Under the pieces are notes generated by a model that saw nothing but the letters and a program-made list of their open reading frames with translations, did not search any database and had not been told where the DNA came from. Both the position numbers and the translations under genes were made by a program. Shown here in pieces: positions 1-9,424 of a DNA stretch of 64,000 nucleotides. The DNA lies in contig JALMQS010000106.1 in assembly GCA_024734495.1 (NCBI GenBank), positions 647,191-711,190 of the forward strand, read 5' to 3'. The stretch comes from Forficula auricularia (taxonomy: Eukaryota > Arthropoda > Insecta > Dermaptera > Forficulidae). Position 1 is the first letter of the stretch. Every line of letters begins with the position of its first letter.

Positions 1-1598
1 CCTTCAGAGGAAATCGACCTAAGCAAAACTTGCTGGAAATATTTTTTAAGTTCATGCGTCCACCGCTAGGTGGCTAAATGAGCTGCGACTCGTAGTAAAA
101 AACGCAACTTTTCTCAAAAATTTTCCAATATAAGTTTAGAAATGAATAACTTCTACGTTAACGCTGCAATTATAATAGTCCATCTTTTGATAAATGACTT
201 TTTATTGTAGGACGTAAAATAAAGGCGGGAGGATGCTAAACTTTTGGCGTGGACCGAAGTATTCGGCATACCTGGAAGTTTGACTTAACGGAATTTTGTT
301 AACAAGGTCTCGGTTCAAGAAAGGAAGGTTTGGTGAACAAAATAAAAACCGTCCATGCCATCCTACTTTGCCGCCCTCGCTAAGGAAGTGTTTTATAAAG
401 TTGTTGCTTTGTTAGTTTTGCTCCAAAATCTTAAATGGAATCGTATAATTATTTTGTTAAATTCAGAAAGTAGACTGCAAATTCGGCAACAAAGTATGTT
501 CAAGCCGCATGTCGATATCTTTTTTCGTTTAACAGTTGCTTATGGAAGAATATTTTTATTAACGAATTTATTAAAGAAACAAAACAGGCAAATCGAGTTT
601 TCAAATTTTTTTAAGCCTCGTAGTCAAGCATGCCGGCGGAGAAATAAATAAAACAGTTTAAAACTTTTGTTCTTATTTTAATTTAATCACAAAAAATAAT
701 GATAATAACGTTTTTTTCCTTAATGCTTTTCTGTGTGTCGCCTCGTGAGTAGGTATTAAATTTCAAAAATGTCTCACTTCTTAGGTAGGCCGTGAAAGAC
801 TTCTGGTTGACAGTTTCTAAGTGGAAACGTCGATTTTTCTACAAACAGATGTTAATCGCTTTAATTGTTATTTGGCCGATTGCCATGTTATATCATTATT
901 GTTGTGATTAGATGAAAATAAGAACAAAGTTTTTAAACTGTTTTTTTCTTTTATTTGTCCATGCCAATGCTTGACTTGAAACATAAAAAAAAATTGAAAA
1001 ACTCAATTACCTATTTTGTTTCTTTGATAAATTCGTTAGTAAAATATTCTTTAAGCAATAACTGTTAAACGAAAAAAGATATCGACATGTGGTTTGGAAC
1101 ATGTTTTATTGCAAATCGGATCTACTTTCTGAATCTAATAAAATAATTATATGGTTCTATTTAAGATTTTGGAGCAAAATCAATAAAACGGTTAACTTTA
1201 TAAAACACGCCCCTTAGCGAGAGCGGCAAGAACTAAAATGGCATGTTAGTGTTTTTATTTTATTCACCAAACCTTCCTTTCTTGAACCAGACCTTGTTAA
1301 CAAATTTCCGGTTAAGTCAAACTTCTAAGTTATAGACTCTAGAGTCCATCAAAGTTTAGCATCCCTCCCGCTTTTATTTTACGTCCTACAATAAAAATTC
1401 ATTTATCAAAAAGATGGACTATTATAGTGGCATTAAGGTGAGAGTATTCATTTATAAACTTATATTGGAAAATTTTTTGAGAAAATTGCATTTTTTTTAT
1501 ACGATCGAAGTTATTTAGGCCACCTAGCGGTGGACGGGTATGAACTTAAAAAAAAATATTTCCAGCAATTTTTCTTGGGTCGATTTTCTCTGAAGGAT
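1..1598. mobile_element. 1.6 kb foldback element
   Basis: Two long arms are inverted copies of each other: about 1-690 and 900-1598, with a spacer of about 210 bp. The ends match (CCTTCAGAGGAAATCGACC at 1-19 against its complement at 1579-1597), as do internal blocks such as GTAGGACGTAAAATAAA near 208 and its complement near 1380. The arms differ by scattered substitutions and indels, so the element is old. It may extend left of the window. The small open frame inside the left arm is part of the palindrome and is not called as a gene. Confidence 0.85.
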
Positions 1599-2265
1599 TT
1601 TTTTCCCAAACTTCTACGATTATTAGTTCCTGAGATATGGTAATCTCGTCACCCCTTTATTGAATCACCCCTGTACAATTTAAAATAAAAAACCAATTAA
1701 TTTTATTAAAAATAAATTGAAAGAAATGTAATTATAAATTTTTATTCCAACAACCACCTGTGAGTAATTCTTTCAATTAACAAAAAACCCATCAAAAACA
1801 ACTTATCCGAAGATGAGACCTTGATAGATCGAATTGTCAACACAAAAACCAGCATAACCCGTGAATTTCATCCAAATCGTTAGACCCCTTTTCGACAAAC
1901 CGATTCTAAATATATATACAAGAATTGCTCGGTTAATATAAAAAGATAAGATACATTTATCTGGCTTTTTTTTGCTTTTCATGTAGGGGTAATAGCGATC
2001 TATGGAAAAATATTTTGGGGTAATAGCTAAAAAAGTTTCCCGACCTCTGAGATAAACGTATTAGATTAGCTAGAGATTTTTTATCTTAATGTCAAAAAAC
2101 ATAAAAACACCTAAAGTAAAAGGATACATCTGGTGGAACAATTCGAGACAGAACAATTCTGTAGAGATAGTTCTAACAGAAACCTATGATAACAACTCAA
2201 ACAACAAATATAATAATAATAGCCTTTTGCACTGGCGAACAATTTTAGAGGGTTTAAGAGCGAAC
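1599..2265. other. AT-rich spacer, no gene seen
   Basis: No convincing coding or RNA feature. The first 80 bases hold the phrase TGAATCACCCCTGTAC, which resembles ends of common insect foldback or MITE repeats, so the foldback to the left may be embedded in an older repeat. Confidence 0.5.
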
Positions 2266-2270
2266 CGACG

Positions 2271-2306
2271 CACATAGGGGTATTATGCCTATTTAGCGGG
2301 CCAAAA
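2271..2306 (+). repeat. Left TIR of the Transib-like element
   Basis: Begins CACATAGGGGTATTATGCCT and ends GGGCCAAAA. It is a perfect 36-bp inverted match to 6309-6344. Heptamer CACATAG plus a 23-base spacer and an A-rich segment parallels the layout of a 23-spacer recombination signal. The 5 bases before it are CGACG. Confidence 0.85.
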
Positions 2307-3034
2307 GTCGATTGGGCAAAATCGCTCATATCAAAAAACTATTTACTACCTGTAACTCTTGATTAGTTGCCAGATAACGAGTCAGTCATTTTTTGTCCCC
2401 TAGTGCCATCTGGAATTAGTTATCTCAGTCTGAATTTCAATATTTTTTCCTAAGCATCTGCATTCATTTTCGTCAACATTCATACTTAACATTTCGAAGT
2501 GATTTTCTAAGTTTTTGTGAAACATCAACAAATTTTTTTAGCATGGATATTTCTGAAGCAGGTATGTACTAGTTATTTAAGTGTTTTTAATAGTGATAAA
2601 TCATGATTTTATATTATAAATGTCGTTTTGTAATACATAGTTTTAAAATCATTTTGTCGTTAAAATTTTTTTAAACTTTAATGTTTTTGTTTTATTACCT
2701 GGCAAGGGGGGGGGGTTTGATTTTATATGATAATTGATGAACCAAGTCTCCTTTAATATTCCCAATAAATAACTTTTTCGGATGCTTCCCGGTTTTTTAA
2801 CTTACTTAAAAAAAAGTAGGAATTTCTCAAATCGTTTGATTTTTTTTTTTTATGTATGTCCAGTCGAACCGATTTTAAAATAATATAAAATATTAGATAA
2901 TTTGTTATTAATATTATATTAATAGGTAATTATTATTTTCCTAAAAAAGCATAATACAGGGATTTAACATCGAATTTTGAAACACTTATTAACTTTTATG
3001 TAGTCAATTCTTATCTTCAAAGCGTATATGAACA

Positions 3035-3281
3035 CTGAACAGTACAATATATATATATATATATAGTACCTGGCCACCAAGCGATGCTCGGTAACTTTTT
3101 GCTTCAGTTAAAAACTATATATTAATCACCGAACCTCCCCCCTTACCCCGGACTACCAACCCCTTCTTCACCCCACCTCCTGCACCCCTCCACCTCACAT
3201 CCACCACCACCTACACCCCAATCCCGCCCCCCCCCCGAAACCACACACCTTCTGATCAAAATCGGTAATATATATATATAA
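3035..3281. repeat. (TA)n tracts and C-rich low-complexity segment
   Basis: TA dinucleotide runs at about 3049-3066 and 3268-3280 flank a cytosine-rich stretch (3130-3236) made of CCCC/CACC runs. The C-rich part resembles the complement of the G-rich minisatellite near 39.7 kb. The LTR element at 3282 sits directly against the second TA run. Confidence 0.6.
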
Positions 3282-3533
3282 TGTGTCTTTCTAACCTAAG
3301 AGGTTTTTGAAATGACTATAAATGGATGTGTTGCTAAAACAAATCGATTTTTATAGTCCATAATTATATATAGTTTATAACATTAATACAACAATTATAC
3401 AATAGTGTGTTTTTGACATTTAGAAACATTTGTCTTGGTAAGGTTATAACAAATTTAAGAATAAACAAATTAATACCAACTTTGGAATAAATCTAAATTG
3501 AGTAGAACGCGGGAAATACGAAAGTATTTTACA
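3282..3533 (-). repeat. 3' LTR of the 2.0 kb element
   Basis: 252-bp LTR, plus-strand start TGTGTCTTTC and end AGTATTTTACA, matching 5050-5301 almost base for base. Confidence 0.85.
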
Positions 3534-3805
3534 TTTCCCCACCAGAGGGGAATTCGGAGAATTGTCCACTGTTCAATCCGGCTCCATATCGTATGGCAAG
3601 AGCTTACTGATATGGTACAACTTTGAATCAGATCTTCGGCATCCATTGTCCACTTCACATATTCTATTTGAAATTCCTCTTAATATTTTATATGAATTTG
3701 ATCTGATTGGATCTAATTTGCCAAACAGTTTCTTTTTTGAATTGCATTTTAGTTTTTTTGTTTGATTTTTTTTCATTTTGTTGTTTTCTTCACTAGGAAT
3801 GCCAG

Positions 3806-4198
3806 CTATTTTTTCTTTTTCTTCTTTTGCTTCTTTTTTGTACTAGTATTAGATTTAATTTCCAATTTCTTAGTTTCTCCTTCACCAGATTCTATTTTAA
3901 CTTCATTTACTTGAGAATCAGTTTCTTTATCTTGAACTTCTAATTTCAATTTTTCTGATGGATTAATATTTGTTTCAATTGAATCAGAATTTTGTTCGCT
4001 TTTTATATTGATTTCTTCTTTGATAAGTAAATGTTTCTTTTTTGATCTTGATCGTTTTTTCTTGGCAGGCAAAGTTTCTGTTTTTTGATCCTTCAATTTT
4101 TCTAATGGATTAATATTTGTTTCATTTGGGTGTTTATTATAAACTTCACTATTCATTTTCAATTTTTCAGAATCTTCATTATTTGTAGTTGTATCCAT
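3806..4198 (-). CDS. Lys/Glu-rich tail frame of gag-only LTR element
   Basis: A 130-codon frame inside the LTR element, downstream of the gag-like core on the minus strand. The protein is very rich in lysine, glutamate, serine and asparagine, with an internal repeat of the phrase ETNINP followed by EKLK (about residues 27-34 and 78-85) and a terminal run of lysines. No domain is recognised. The basic tail could serve as a nucleic-acid-binding end of a Gag polyprotein, but this is inference; it may also be drifted low-complexity sequence. It is separated from the gag core by a stop or frame change. Confidence 0.4.
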   Translation of the reverse strand: MDTTTNNEDSEKLKMNSEVYNKHPNETNINPLEKLKDQKTETLPAKKKRSRSKKKHLLIKEEINIKSEQNSDSIETNINPSEKLKLEVQDKETDSQVNEVKIESGEGETKKLEIKSNTSTKKKQKKKKKK

Positions 4199-4268
4199 CG
4201 GATGATCATCAATTAATAATTGATCTCTTGTATTTTCATTTGATTCAGCTGAATTTTCTTCGATTATT

Positions 4269-4576
4269 TCATTTTTCTTTTTCTTCTTGAATTAGATTGT
4301 CTTTATTTCTTTCCTTCTTTAATACGTAATCCTTTATGGATCCATTGTCGGCATATACTTGGAGAAAGGATTCGCGCCATGCTGTCCAGTCTCCATTTAT
4401 TGACAATTTTATTAGTGTAGAGCTATACCAATCAATGGCATTATCTTCCAAAAAAAATCGTAACGTTTGAATTTTTCTCTCGTTACAACGCACATGGTGA
4501 CTTTCACATTCCTTTTCAAAGCAATCTATCCATTGAATCGCATTTTTTTCTCGTTAAATTTCTCCAGTGCAAACGA
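4269..4576 (-). pseudogene. Retrotransposon gag-like core, broken
   Basis: Frame 4269-4493 (74 codons) plus in-frame sequence upstream to about 4550 reads like the Retrotrans_gag fold of Ty3/gypsy-type elements: a W near the start (AIQWIDCFEKEC), then KIQTLRFFLEDNAIDWY and a later W-x-x-W (DWTAWRESFLQVYA). The family pattern is W, FE, then LR-FL--A-DWY, then W-W-F. In capsids this region assembles the particle shell. A TAA stop at 4577-4579 and a one-base frame change separate it from the frame upstream, so the gene is not intact. Confidence 0.6.
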
Positions 4577-5002
4577 TTACTCGATTTGAGAAATGCTTGT
4601 TTCTTTATTATTAAGGTTTAATATCACTGTCTTAAATAATTCAAGTAATTCTTCTCTGTTGTCAACATGAGATGAATTAACTTTTGGAGTTTTATCTACA
4701 TTTTTCTCTAAATAAATTTCATTGAAAACAAAGTTCATATCTTGATCAAAATATACCGGAACAATTTCTGCTGGTAATGTTAAAGTAATATTTCGAAACT
4801 GACCTTTTTTTATCATACTTTTAGAGCAGTTTTTTATTGAAGAGAGTTCGAATAGTTCCACATGCTTTTCTTGATCCTGTTGATTTTCTGGGAAAATATA
4901 TGTCTTTTCTTCTTTAAATAAACGAATTGTCTTCACTCTTGTTACCAGTTTATTCTTCTTTTCTTCTTTTTCCAAATATATTTGAACTTTTGTCGCTTCC
5001 AT
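4577..5002 (-). CDS. N-terminal gag-region frame of LTR element
   Basis: A 141-codon frame opening just inside the 5' LTR (ATG at 5000-5002) and ending at a TAA directly before the gag-like core. It holds charged N-terminal sequence (MEATKVQIYLEKEEKKNK) and no recognised motif. Position after the LTR and before the capsid-like core suggests the N-terminal part of Gag. The stop at its end may be a decay mutation or an artefact of the copy. Confidence 0.45.
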   Translation of the reverse strand: MEATKVQIYLEKEEKKNKLVTRVKTIRLFKEEKTYIFPENQQDQEKHVELFELSSIKNCSKSMIKKGQFRNITLTLPAEIVPVYFDQDMNFVFNEIYLEKNVDKTPKVNSSHVDNREELLELFKTVILNLNNKETSISQIE

Positions 5003-5049
5003 CTTTTTGTTTTTTTCTTTTTTTTTTCGACGAAAAAATCGATTTATAA

Positions 5050-5301
5050 TGTGTCTTTCTAACCTAAGAGGTTTTTGAAATGACTATAAATGGATGTGTT
5101 GCTAAAACAAATCGATTTTTATAGTCCATAATTATATATAGTTTATAACATTAATACAACAATTATACAATAGTGTGTTTTTGACATTTAGAAACATTTG
5201 TCTTGGTAAGGTTATAACAAATTTAAGAATAAACAAATTAATACCAACTTTGGAATAAATCTAAATTGAGTAGAACGCGGGAAATACGAAAGTATTTTAC
5301 A
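5050..5301 (-). repeat. 5' LTR of the 2.0 kb element
   Basis: Second 252-bp copy. Read on the minus strand it precedes the gag-like frames, so it is the upstream LTR. Confidence 0.85.
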
Positions 5302-5670
5302 TATATATTAAAGTTATATGAACATCAATATTCACAATATAAAATATTAATCATTTCTATAATTAATATCTGCCTTTATTATTTAATAAATCAAATAAAA
5401 GCTCTCCGCCAATACCGTCAAAATTATGCTCGGAAGTTTTGCAGAGAGTCCTGCAATCTTGACATGATAAATAGACTCTTATTGAACTCGGGTCCCTTTA
5501 TAACTGGCATGAGACCACTTCCAAGGAAAAATACGAAACCATTCCTCAAAGAAACTATCGAAATGCTTCTTCCCGCTGAAGTTAATTGCTCTATTTCATC
5601 CGTGAATGAAGACCTGGGAGAAGAGGCATCGGAGTCTTCAGATGAATCTTGTACATCATTATCAGAATGA
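5302..5670 (+). pseudogene. Possible Transib transposase C-terminal remnant
   Basis: The frame is open from inside the LTR to a TGA at 5668-5670; the host part starts at 5302. It contains YRQNYARKFCRESCNLD, then RLLLNSGPFITGMR and an acidic serine-rich tail. The tail position, immediately upstream of the 3' end of the Transib-like element on the plus strand, fits a RAG1-like transposase C-terminus, and the Cys-Asn-Leu-Asp followed by a hydrophobic LLL is consistent with what I remember of Transib proteins. The catalytic acidic residues would lie upstream and are absent. Assignment is inference. Confidence 0.4.
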
Positions 5671-5689
5671 TAAAATTATTTATTTTCAC

Positions 5690-6308
5690 ATTTATATTCA
5701 TAGAATATAATGTGAAAGTATTCCGATGCCCTGTCTGGGTCCTGACTCTGATTTGTTTTGTAATGTTTTGATTTTTTTTTGTGTTAAATGTATTATTTTT
5801 AAATTATGTATTTTTTTTTTGATTTTTGTGTTTTGTTATGAATTTTTTTTTTTTGATTTTTTGTTTTTAACAATAAATGTATTATTTTTTTTGTAATAAT
5901 TGTATTTTTTTGTAGACTATGTATTATTATTATTATTAAACTTTATATTTTAAACGCAATTTTGTCAGTTTTTTCCTATCTATTATCTAAAATAATTTTT
6001 ACAGATTTTTAAATCAAAGGTTTGAAAAGATAAGGCACAGCAAGGCACAAGCAATTTTGTAAGATTTTAGCGCCGTACTGGAGAGTCAAAATTAAAATTA
6101 CAAGATGACATTTATAGTTGGATTTTTTAAAAGACCTATTCAACGGTACCCCACTCAATGGGGTGGATAAAAATAAATTTTTCGTTAACCTTTTTTTGAA
6201 GGTCATTAATTTTTTTATTTTTTACCAATGGTATATCTTTATATTATCAAACTTTAGCTACCTGCCAAATTTCAAGTTCCAAGCTATATTAGAACTCCTT
6301 ATAAATAA
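5690..6308. other. 3' untranslated part of the Transib-like element
   Basis: T-rich and AT-rich sequence between the transposase-like remnant and the right TIR. AATAAA-like signals occur near 5871. No further coding region is seen. Confidence 0.4.
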
Positions 6309-6344
6309 TTTTGGCCCGCTAAATAGGCATAATACCCCTATGTG
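6309..6344 (-). repeat. Right TIR of the Transib-like element
   Basis: Perfect inverse of 2271-2306, followed at once by CGACG (6345-6349), the same five bases that precede the left repeat. Confidence 0.85.
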
Positions 6345-6349
6345 CGACG

Positions 6350-6715
6350 TGCAGCTACTAACGTGACTCATTACCAAACACCTCTGCCTTGGCTCTATCT
6401 ATGAAAGTAATGACTAGCCAGTTCTGATACAATCGTTCGAACTGATGAGTAAATCATGACGGGGTCCAGAGGAAGATGAACAACACGTCTGGAGTCAGTC
6501 AGAATGCAGAAATCACCTCAAGAGGGTAAAGTTTAGCGTTGAAGCTCCTAAAAGGGATTCATTCCAAATTTGTTTAGAGTTTTATCCTCTAGACGGGTAG
6601 CCTATTAAGTGCTGAAGAGTCCCATCCATACTTTCCCTATTAGTCGCCTCTTACGACAAGCAGGGAGTACTGCGGGTATATTCTACGCCCAACCCGCAGG
6701 GCAAAAAAGTAAATA
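6350..6715. other. GC-richer segment with a stem-loop, unassigned
   Basis: Less AT-rich than its surroundings, with no long frame. At 6640-6705 the text TCGCCTCTTACGACAAGCAG is followed by a hairpin with CTGCGGG and CCCGCAG arms. Similar phrases occur in many genomes (memory only), so this may be part of a SINE or retroelement tail. I cannot name it. Confidence 0.35.
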
Positions 6716-6824
6716 TACAAATTAATTAATATATTAAATTTTTATTATTATAGAGAAATTTATAAACATTATAAAAACATATATATATTATTATAGTACT
6801 TGATAAGCAAACCGACTTTTAAAT

Positions 6825-7115
6825 TAAAATGAAAGTTTTTTGCCGAGGGTAGCAGAATTTTTATATATTGAAGGAGACAATAAAAGAGTCTGTCTTCTGC
6901 TGAAATTATTAATTTTATTTATAAAATTCATTATAATTGATTCACAGGAATTAATGTATGAATCGTATATCAATTCCTTTGAATCAATTGTAATAGACTG
7001 ATAAAGAGGGCAAAGCCTTCGAAACTATGGTCTAGTTATAAATAAAATTCATAATTTCAAGCAGAAGACACACTCTTTTATTGTCTTCTTCGACTTTTAC
7101 AGTTAGCTAAATCTT
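6825..7115. mobile_element. Palindromic element E, copy 1
   Basis: Left text GCCGAGGGTAGCAGAATTTT then GGAGACAATAAAAGAG, mirrored by CTCTTTTATTGTC near 7070. The same arms recur at 27.96, 52.69 and 53.51 kb. The centre here holds a hammerhead-like motif at 6998-7032. Confidence 0.75.
6998..7032 (+). ncRNA. Hammerhead-ribozyme-like motif
   Basis: Order of parts: CTGATAA, one extra A, a stem GAGGGC-AAA-GCCTTC, then GAAA, a near-palindrome CTATGG, then TC. This follows the hammerhead order (core box, stem II, GAAA, stem III, cleavage UC). The second core box has A in place of the catalytic G, and there is one extra base before stem II, so this copy is probably inactive. Confidence 0.4.
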
Positions 7116-7420
7116 AAATTCCATAGGTAAATTGTCCCTGGCCGCAGAGAAAATATACCAATTCTATCGATTTTGTTGATCAAAAAGATACTTGATAATA
7201 TTAAATAAAAAAATTAATGATTGTTAAAATAAATACAAATCTTTTATAAAACAATCTTTAAACGTTTAATCAAACCCAAAAATTTCGGGAGAATTTCTCC
7301 CTTTCTCAATGGAAAATTTTCAACTAAGACTAGCTAATAAATACTATGTGCTTATTAATTGAAATTTTATTATTTCATAGGTCCATTTTATAATTATATA
7401 TTTTTACTCTCCAATTCAAA
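7116..7420. other. AT-rich, nothing identified
   Basis: About 300 bases with no frame or repeat that I can pair with another part of the window. Confidence 0.4.
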
Positions 7421-7735
7421 TATAAAAATAAACTGCAACGGATCGTTGCTAAACTTTATTCAAATTCACTTGAAATATTAATATGTTTATTCCTTTATTA
7501 TTAATCAGATATCACTTGTTATTTGCAGTTCATGTTGACTTTAAGTCAAAAATAATGATCGATTCTCATTTAACAGTCGAGGAATAACCATTCTACATAG
7601 CAATTTTGACGTTTCGGTTATTATTAGTAACCATTGCTGAAGGCATGGAGGAATCGACTTAAAATCAAAAATAGCGATCGATTCTCATCTAATACTTGAG
7701 GAATAACAATCCTACATTAAATTCTTAACTAATAG
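7421..7735. repeat. Family A repeat, left piece
   Basis: Starts AACTGCAACGGATCGTTGCT, as do the copies at 40.70, 45.14 and 60.15 kb. It contains the unit with GAGGAATAAC and GACGTTTCGG. The copy is interrupted after about 7735 and resumes at 8689, with an LTR element between. Confidence 0.8.
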
Positions 7736-7749
7736 TAGTAATAAATATG

Positions 7750-7895
7750 CCACGGTTTCGCCTCGGGAGCCTGGTAGCTAAACACAGCTCTCTACTCGAA
7801 AGGAAGTGAGTTGGATTCGATTAGTACACGTGGAGGCTTAAAAAAGAAGAGATGTGGCGAGATGGCCGAGTTGGCAAGATGGTGAAGTGAAGTGA
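7750..7895 (+). repeat. tRNA-like SINE or tRNA pseudogene fragments
   Basis: At 7756-7826 a box-A-like TGGTAGCTAA is followed some 40 bases later by a box-B-like GTTGGATTCGATTA, the spacing of a tRNA promoter. A second box-A-like phrase, GATGGCCGAGTTGG, lies at 7861-7874. Neither folds into a complete tRNA by eye. These are likely tRNA-derived SINE heads, or part of the adjoining LTR element. Confidence 0.35.
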
Positions 7896-8344
7896 AGAGG
7901 GAATATGTTCTGTTTTCGTTTTAGTTTATCGTTTACCCTTTACAGTAACTATTATTATTTATCGATTATCGTACCCTGTGATTAAGTGTCGTTGTTGTTG
8001 AGAGTAATCAACAGAATCAACAATAATTTATATATATATATATATAACTTATACCAGTATATTAAATATCAATAAATATTTAATTTTATTCATTCAGAAA
8101 AATGGCTCATTGCCGAATTCAATTACAAAATATTGTTTAAATAATATCTTTATTTGTTATTTAATTTTAAATTATATAACTTCATTGATTAATAAAATTC
8201 AAGCTTGTTTAACCGCATTGTAAAACACATACACAAGACCGGTTTAAATAATTATACAATATTTTAAACAACAAACATTTTCATTTATTTATTTTTGCAA
8301 CCAAGTCCAAAGTGCTAATTGTTGAAATTTTCCGAACAGTACAA

Positions 8345-8362
8345 TGGCGCCCGAACAGGGAC
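8345..8362 (+). other. Primer-binding site, tRNA-Lys type
   Basis: TGGCGCCCGAACAGGGAC is complementary to the CCA-bearing 3' end of a tRNA-Lys and lies one base after the LTR. It shows directly where minus-strand DNA synthesis would start. Confidence 0.9.
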
Positions 8363-8448
8363 CCCATTTTTGTTTACGTTTCGTACCTAAATTAATCATT
8401 TGTGATTTATATACATTTTGTTACTACCGATAATAAGGAGAGGACAAT

Positions 8449-8639
8449 ATGGCTACCGTGCAATCCGTGGAAAAATTAGTGGCCGAACGAGAAGATTTAT
8501 TCGACTATGTTCAGTCCCTTTACGATAAATGCACACAGCTGAACCCTTCTAATGTATAAGATTTCGAAAATATCCTAGAGAAATAACCAGGGTTGGAAAC
8601 TCAATACAAGAAGGTGCAGAGAGGCATTCACTCGTTTAC
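8449..8639 (+). pseudogene. gag 5' fragment with two stops, probably BEL/Pao
   Basis: Starts at an ATG 86 bases after the primer site and reads MATVQSVEKLVAERE followed by DLFDYVQSLYDKCTQLNP. Helical, charged N-terminal sequence of this sort is usual in BEL/Pao Gag. In-frame TAA codons at 8557-8559 and 8584-8586 interrupt it, and the frame then runs directly into the 3' LTR remnant at 8640. Only about 64 codons survive, without zinc knuckles. The class assignment is tentative. Confidence 0.6.
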
Positions 8640-8688
8640 TTGCAACCAAGAGCAAAGTGCTAATTGTTGAAATTTTCCGAACAGTACA

Positions 8689-8905
8689 GTAGCGGAATAA
8701 CCTTATTGCATTCCATTTTTGATGTTTTGTTTATTAATGGCAACCTCTACTGATAACATGGAAGAATCGACTTAAAATCAAAAATAGTGATTGATACTCA
8801 TCTAGTTCTTGAGGAATAACCATTCTATATTGAATTTTTGACGTTTCGGTTTTTATTTGTAATTATTGCTGAAGACATAGAGGAATCGATTTAAAATAAA
8901 AAAAT
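8689..8905. repeat. Family A repeat, right piece
   Basis: Resumes with GGAATAACCTTATTGCATTC, a phrase found in the family A arms at 41.09 and 60.53 kb. It is the continuation of 7421-7735 beyond the LTR insertion. Confidence 0.75.
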
Positions 8906-9316
8906 GAATAATAATTGGAGTGTGAAAAAATAAAAAACATTTTTTAATTTATTTCTTATTCAATAAAAAAATAATGAAAAAAACAATTGAGTGAATTTAG
9001 CACTCCGATCCCCAATGGGCATTCACCTATTAACGCATATATGTAGGTAACTATTTTTCTTAATCAAAAAACAAACCCTTTGACTAGTTTTTCATAAAAT
9101 AAAAATAAAAAAAATATAGAAACCCTCCTCGAATAATATTTATTTCCATCAATCAAAAGACACAATCTTTGATTTATTCCTTATAAAATAATAGTAAAAT
9201 TAAGTAAATATGAAAAATAATTGGAGTGTGGAAAAATGTCTTTAAAAAATATAAAAATTAATTAATTCATTAACGAGTAAAAATAAAGGGGGTGGTTAAT
9301 ACTTACCAACCAATCA
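8906..9316. other. AT-rich with a short direct duplication
   Basis: The phrase AATAATTGGAGTGTG appears near 8911 and again near 9215, within similar A-rich context, about 305 bases apart. No gene seen. Confidence 0.4.
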
Positions 9317-9424
9317 GTGTTTGTTGCCGATGGTGTTGCATGGTAAAGTAGTCGTCAAAGATGTAAGCCAAGTGGAAGAGCTAAGAAAGAGGCTTGCTGA
9401 TCGTAGAAGGAGAAACAAAAGCTA
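9317..9424 (+). CDS. Candidate terminal exon, unknown protein
   Basis: After an acceptor-like CCAACCAATCAG the frame reads 34 codons to a TAG, with the tail VVVKDVSQVEELRKRLADRR followed by basic residues. AATAAA lies at 9499-9504, about 75 bases past the stop, consistent with a transcript end. The sequence is charged and helix-prone and unlike the AT-noise around it. It could be the last exon of a host gene or the end of a retroelement frame. I do not recognise it. Confidence 0.35.

Larger units (their letters stand above)
3282..5301 (-). mobile_element. 2.0 kb LTR retrotransposon, gag only
   Basis: Direct repeats of 252 bp (3282-3533 and 5050-5301), virtually identical, start TG and end CA. 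The coding frames run on the minus strand, so the right LTR is the 5' one. A purine tract, read on the minus strand as GGTGGGGAAA, abuts the 3' LTR (3534-3543), as a polypurine tract should. No TGG-type primer site is evident next to the 5' LTR. The flanks are TATAA and TATAT, an imperfect 5-bp duplication in TA repeats. Only gag-like frames are present, with no protease, RT or integrase, so it needs help in trans. LTR identity implies a recent insertion into the Transib-like element. Confidence 0.85.
2271..6344. mobile_element. Transib-like DNA transposon, interrupted
   Basis: The element has perfect 36-bp terminal inverted repeats (2271-2306 and 6309-6344) and an exact 5-bp target duplication CGACG at 2266-2270 and 6345-6349. 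The repeat starts CACATAG, then 23 bases, then CCAAAA. Transib elements, relatives of the RAG1 recombinase, are known for TIRs starting with a CAC heptamer, a spaced A-rich block, and 5-bp CG-rich targets, so the class assignment is by structure. Inside are a 2.0 kb LTR retrotransposon (3282-5301) and, right of it, a possible transposase C-terminus (5302-5670). An ATG at 2543 followed by a GTATGT donor at 2562 could be a first exon. The bulk of a transposase is missing, so the copy is non-autonomous. Confidence 0.75.
7906..8688 (+). mobile_element. Truncated LTR retrotransposon with tRNA-Lys primer site
   Basis: An LTR end (…CCGAACAGTACA, to 8343) is followed after one base by TGGCGCCCGAACAGGGAC (8345-8362), the exact complement of a tRNA-Lys 3' end. 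A gag start follows at 8449. At 8640-8688 the last 48 bases of the LTR recur, so the element has lost nearly all its interior and most of its 3' LTR. It sits within a family A repeat. The left LTR boundary is uncertain; 7906 (TGTTCTG) is my best guess. Confidence 0.8.

Noticed and set aside
355..651. 98-codon frame at the left end
   Set aside because: Lies in the arm of a long inverted repeat; no motif, and the mirrored arm does not keep the frame.
6430..6475. CTGATGAG phrase as a hammerhead
   Set aside because: No GAAA box or paired stem II at the needed distance.
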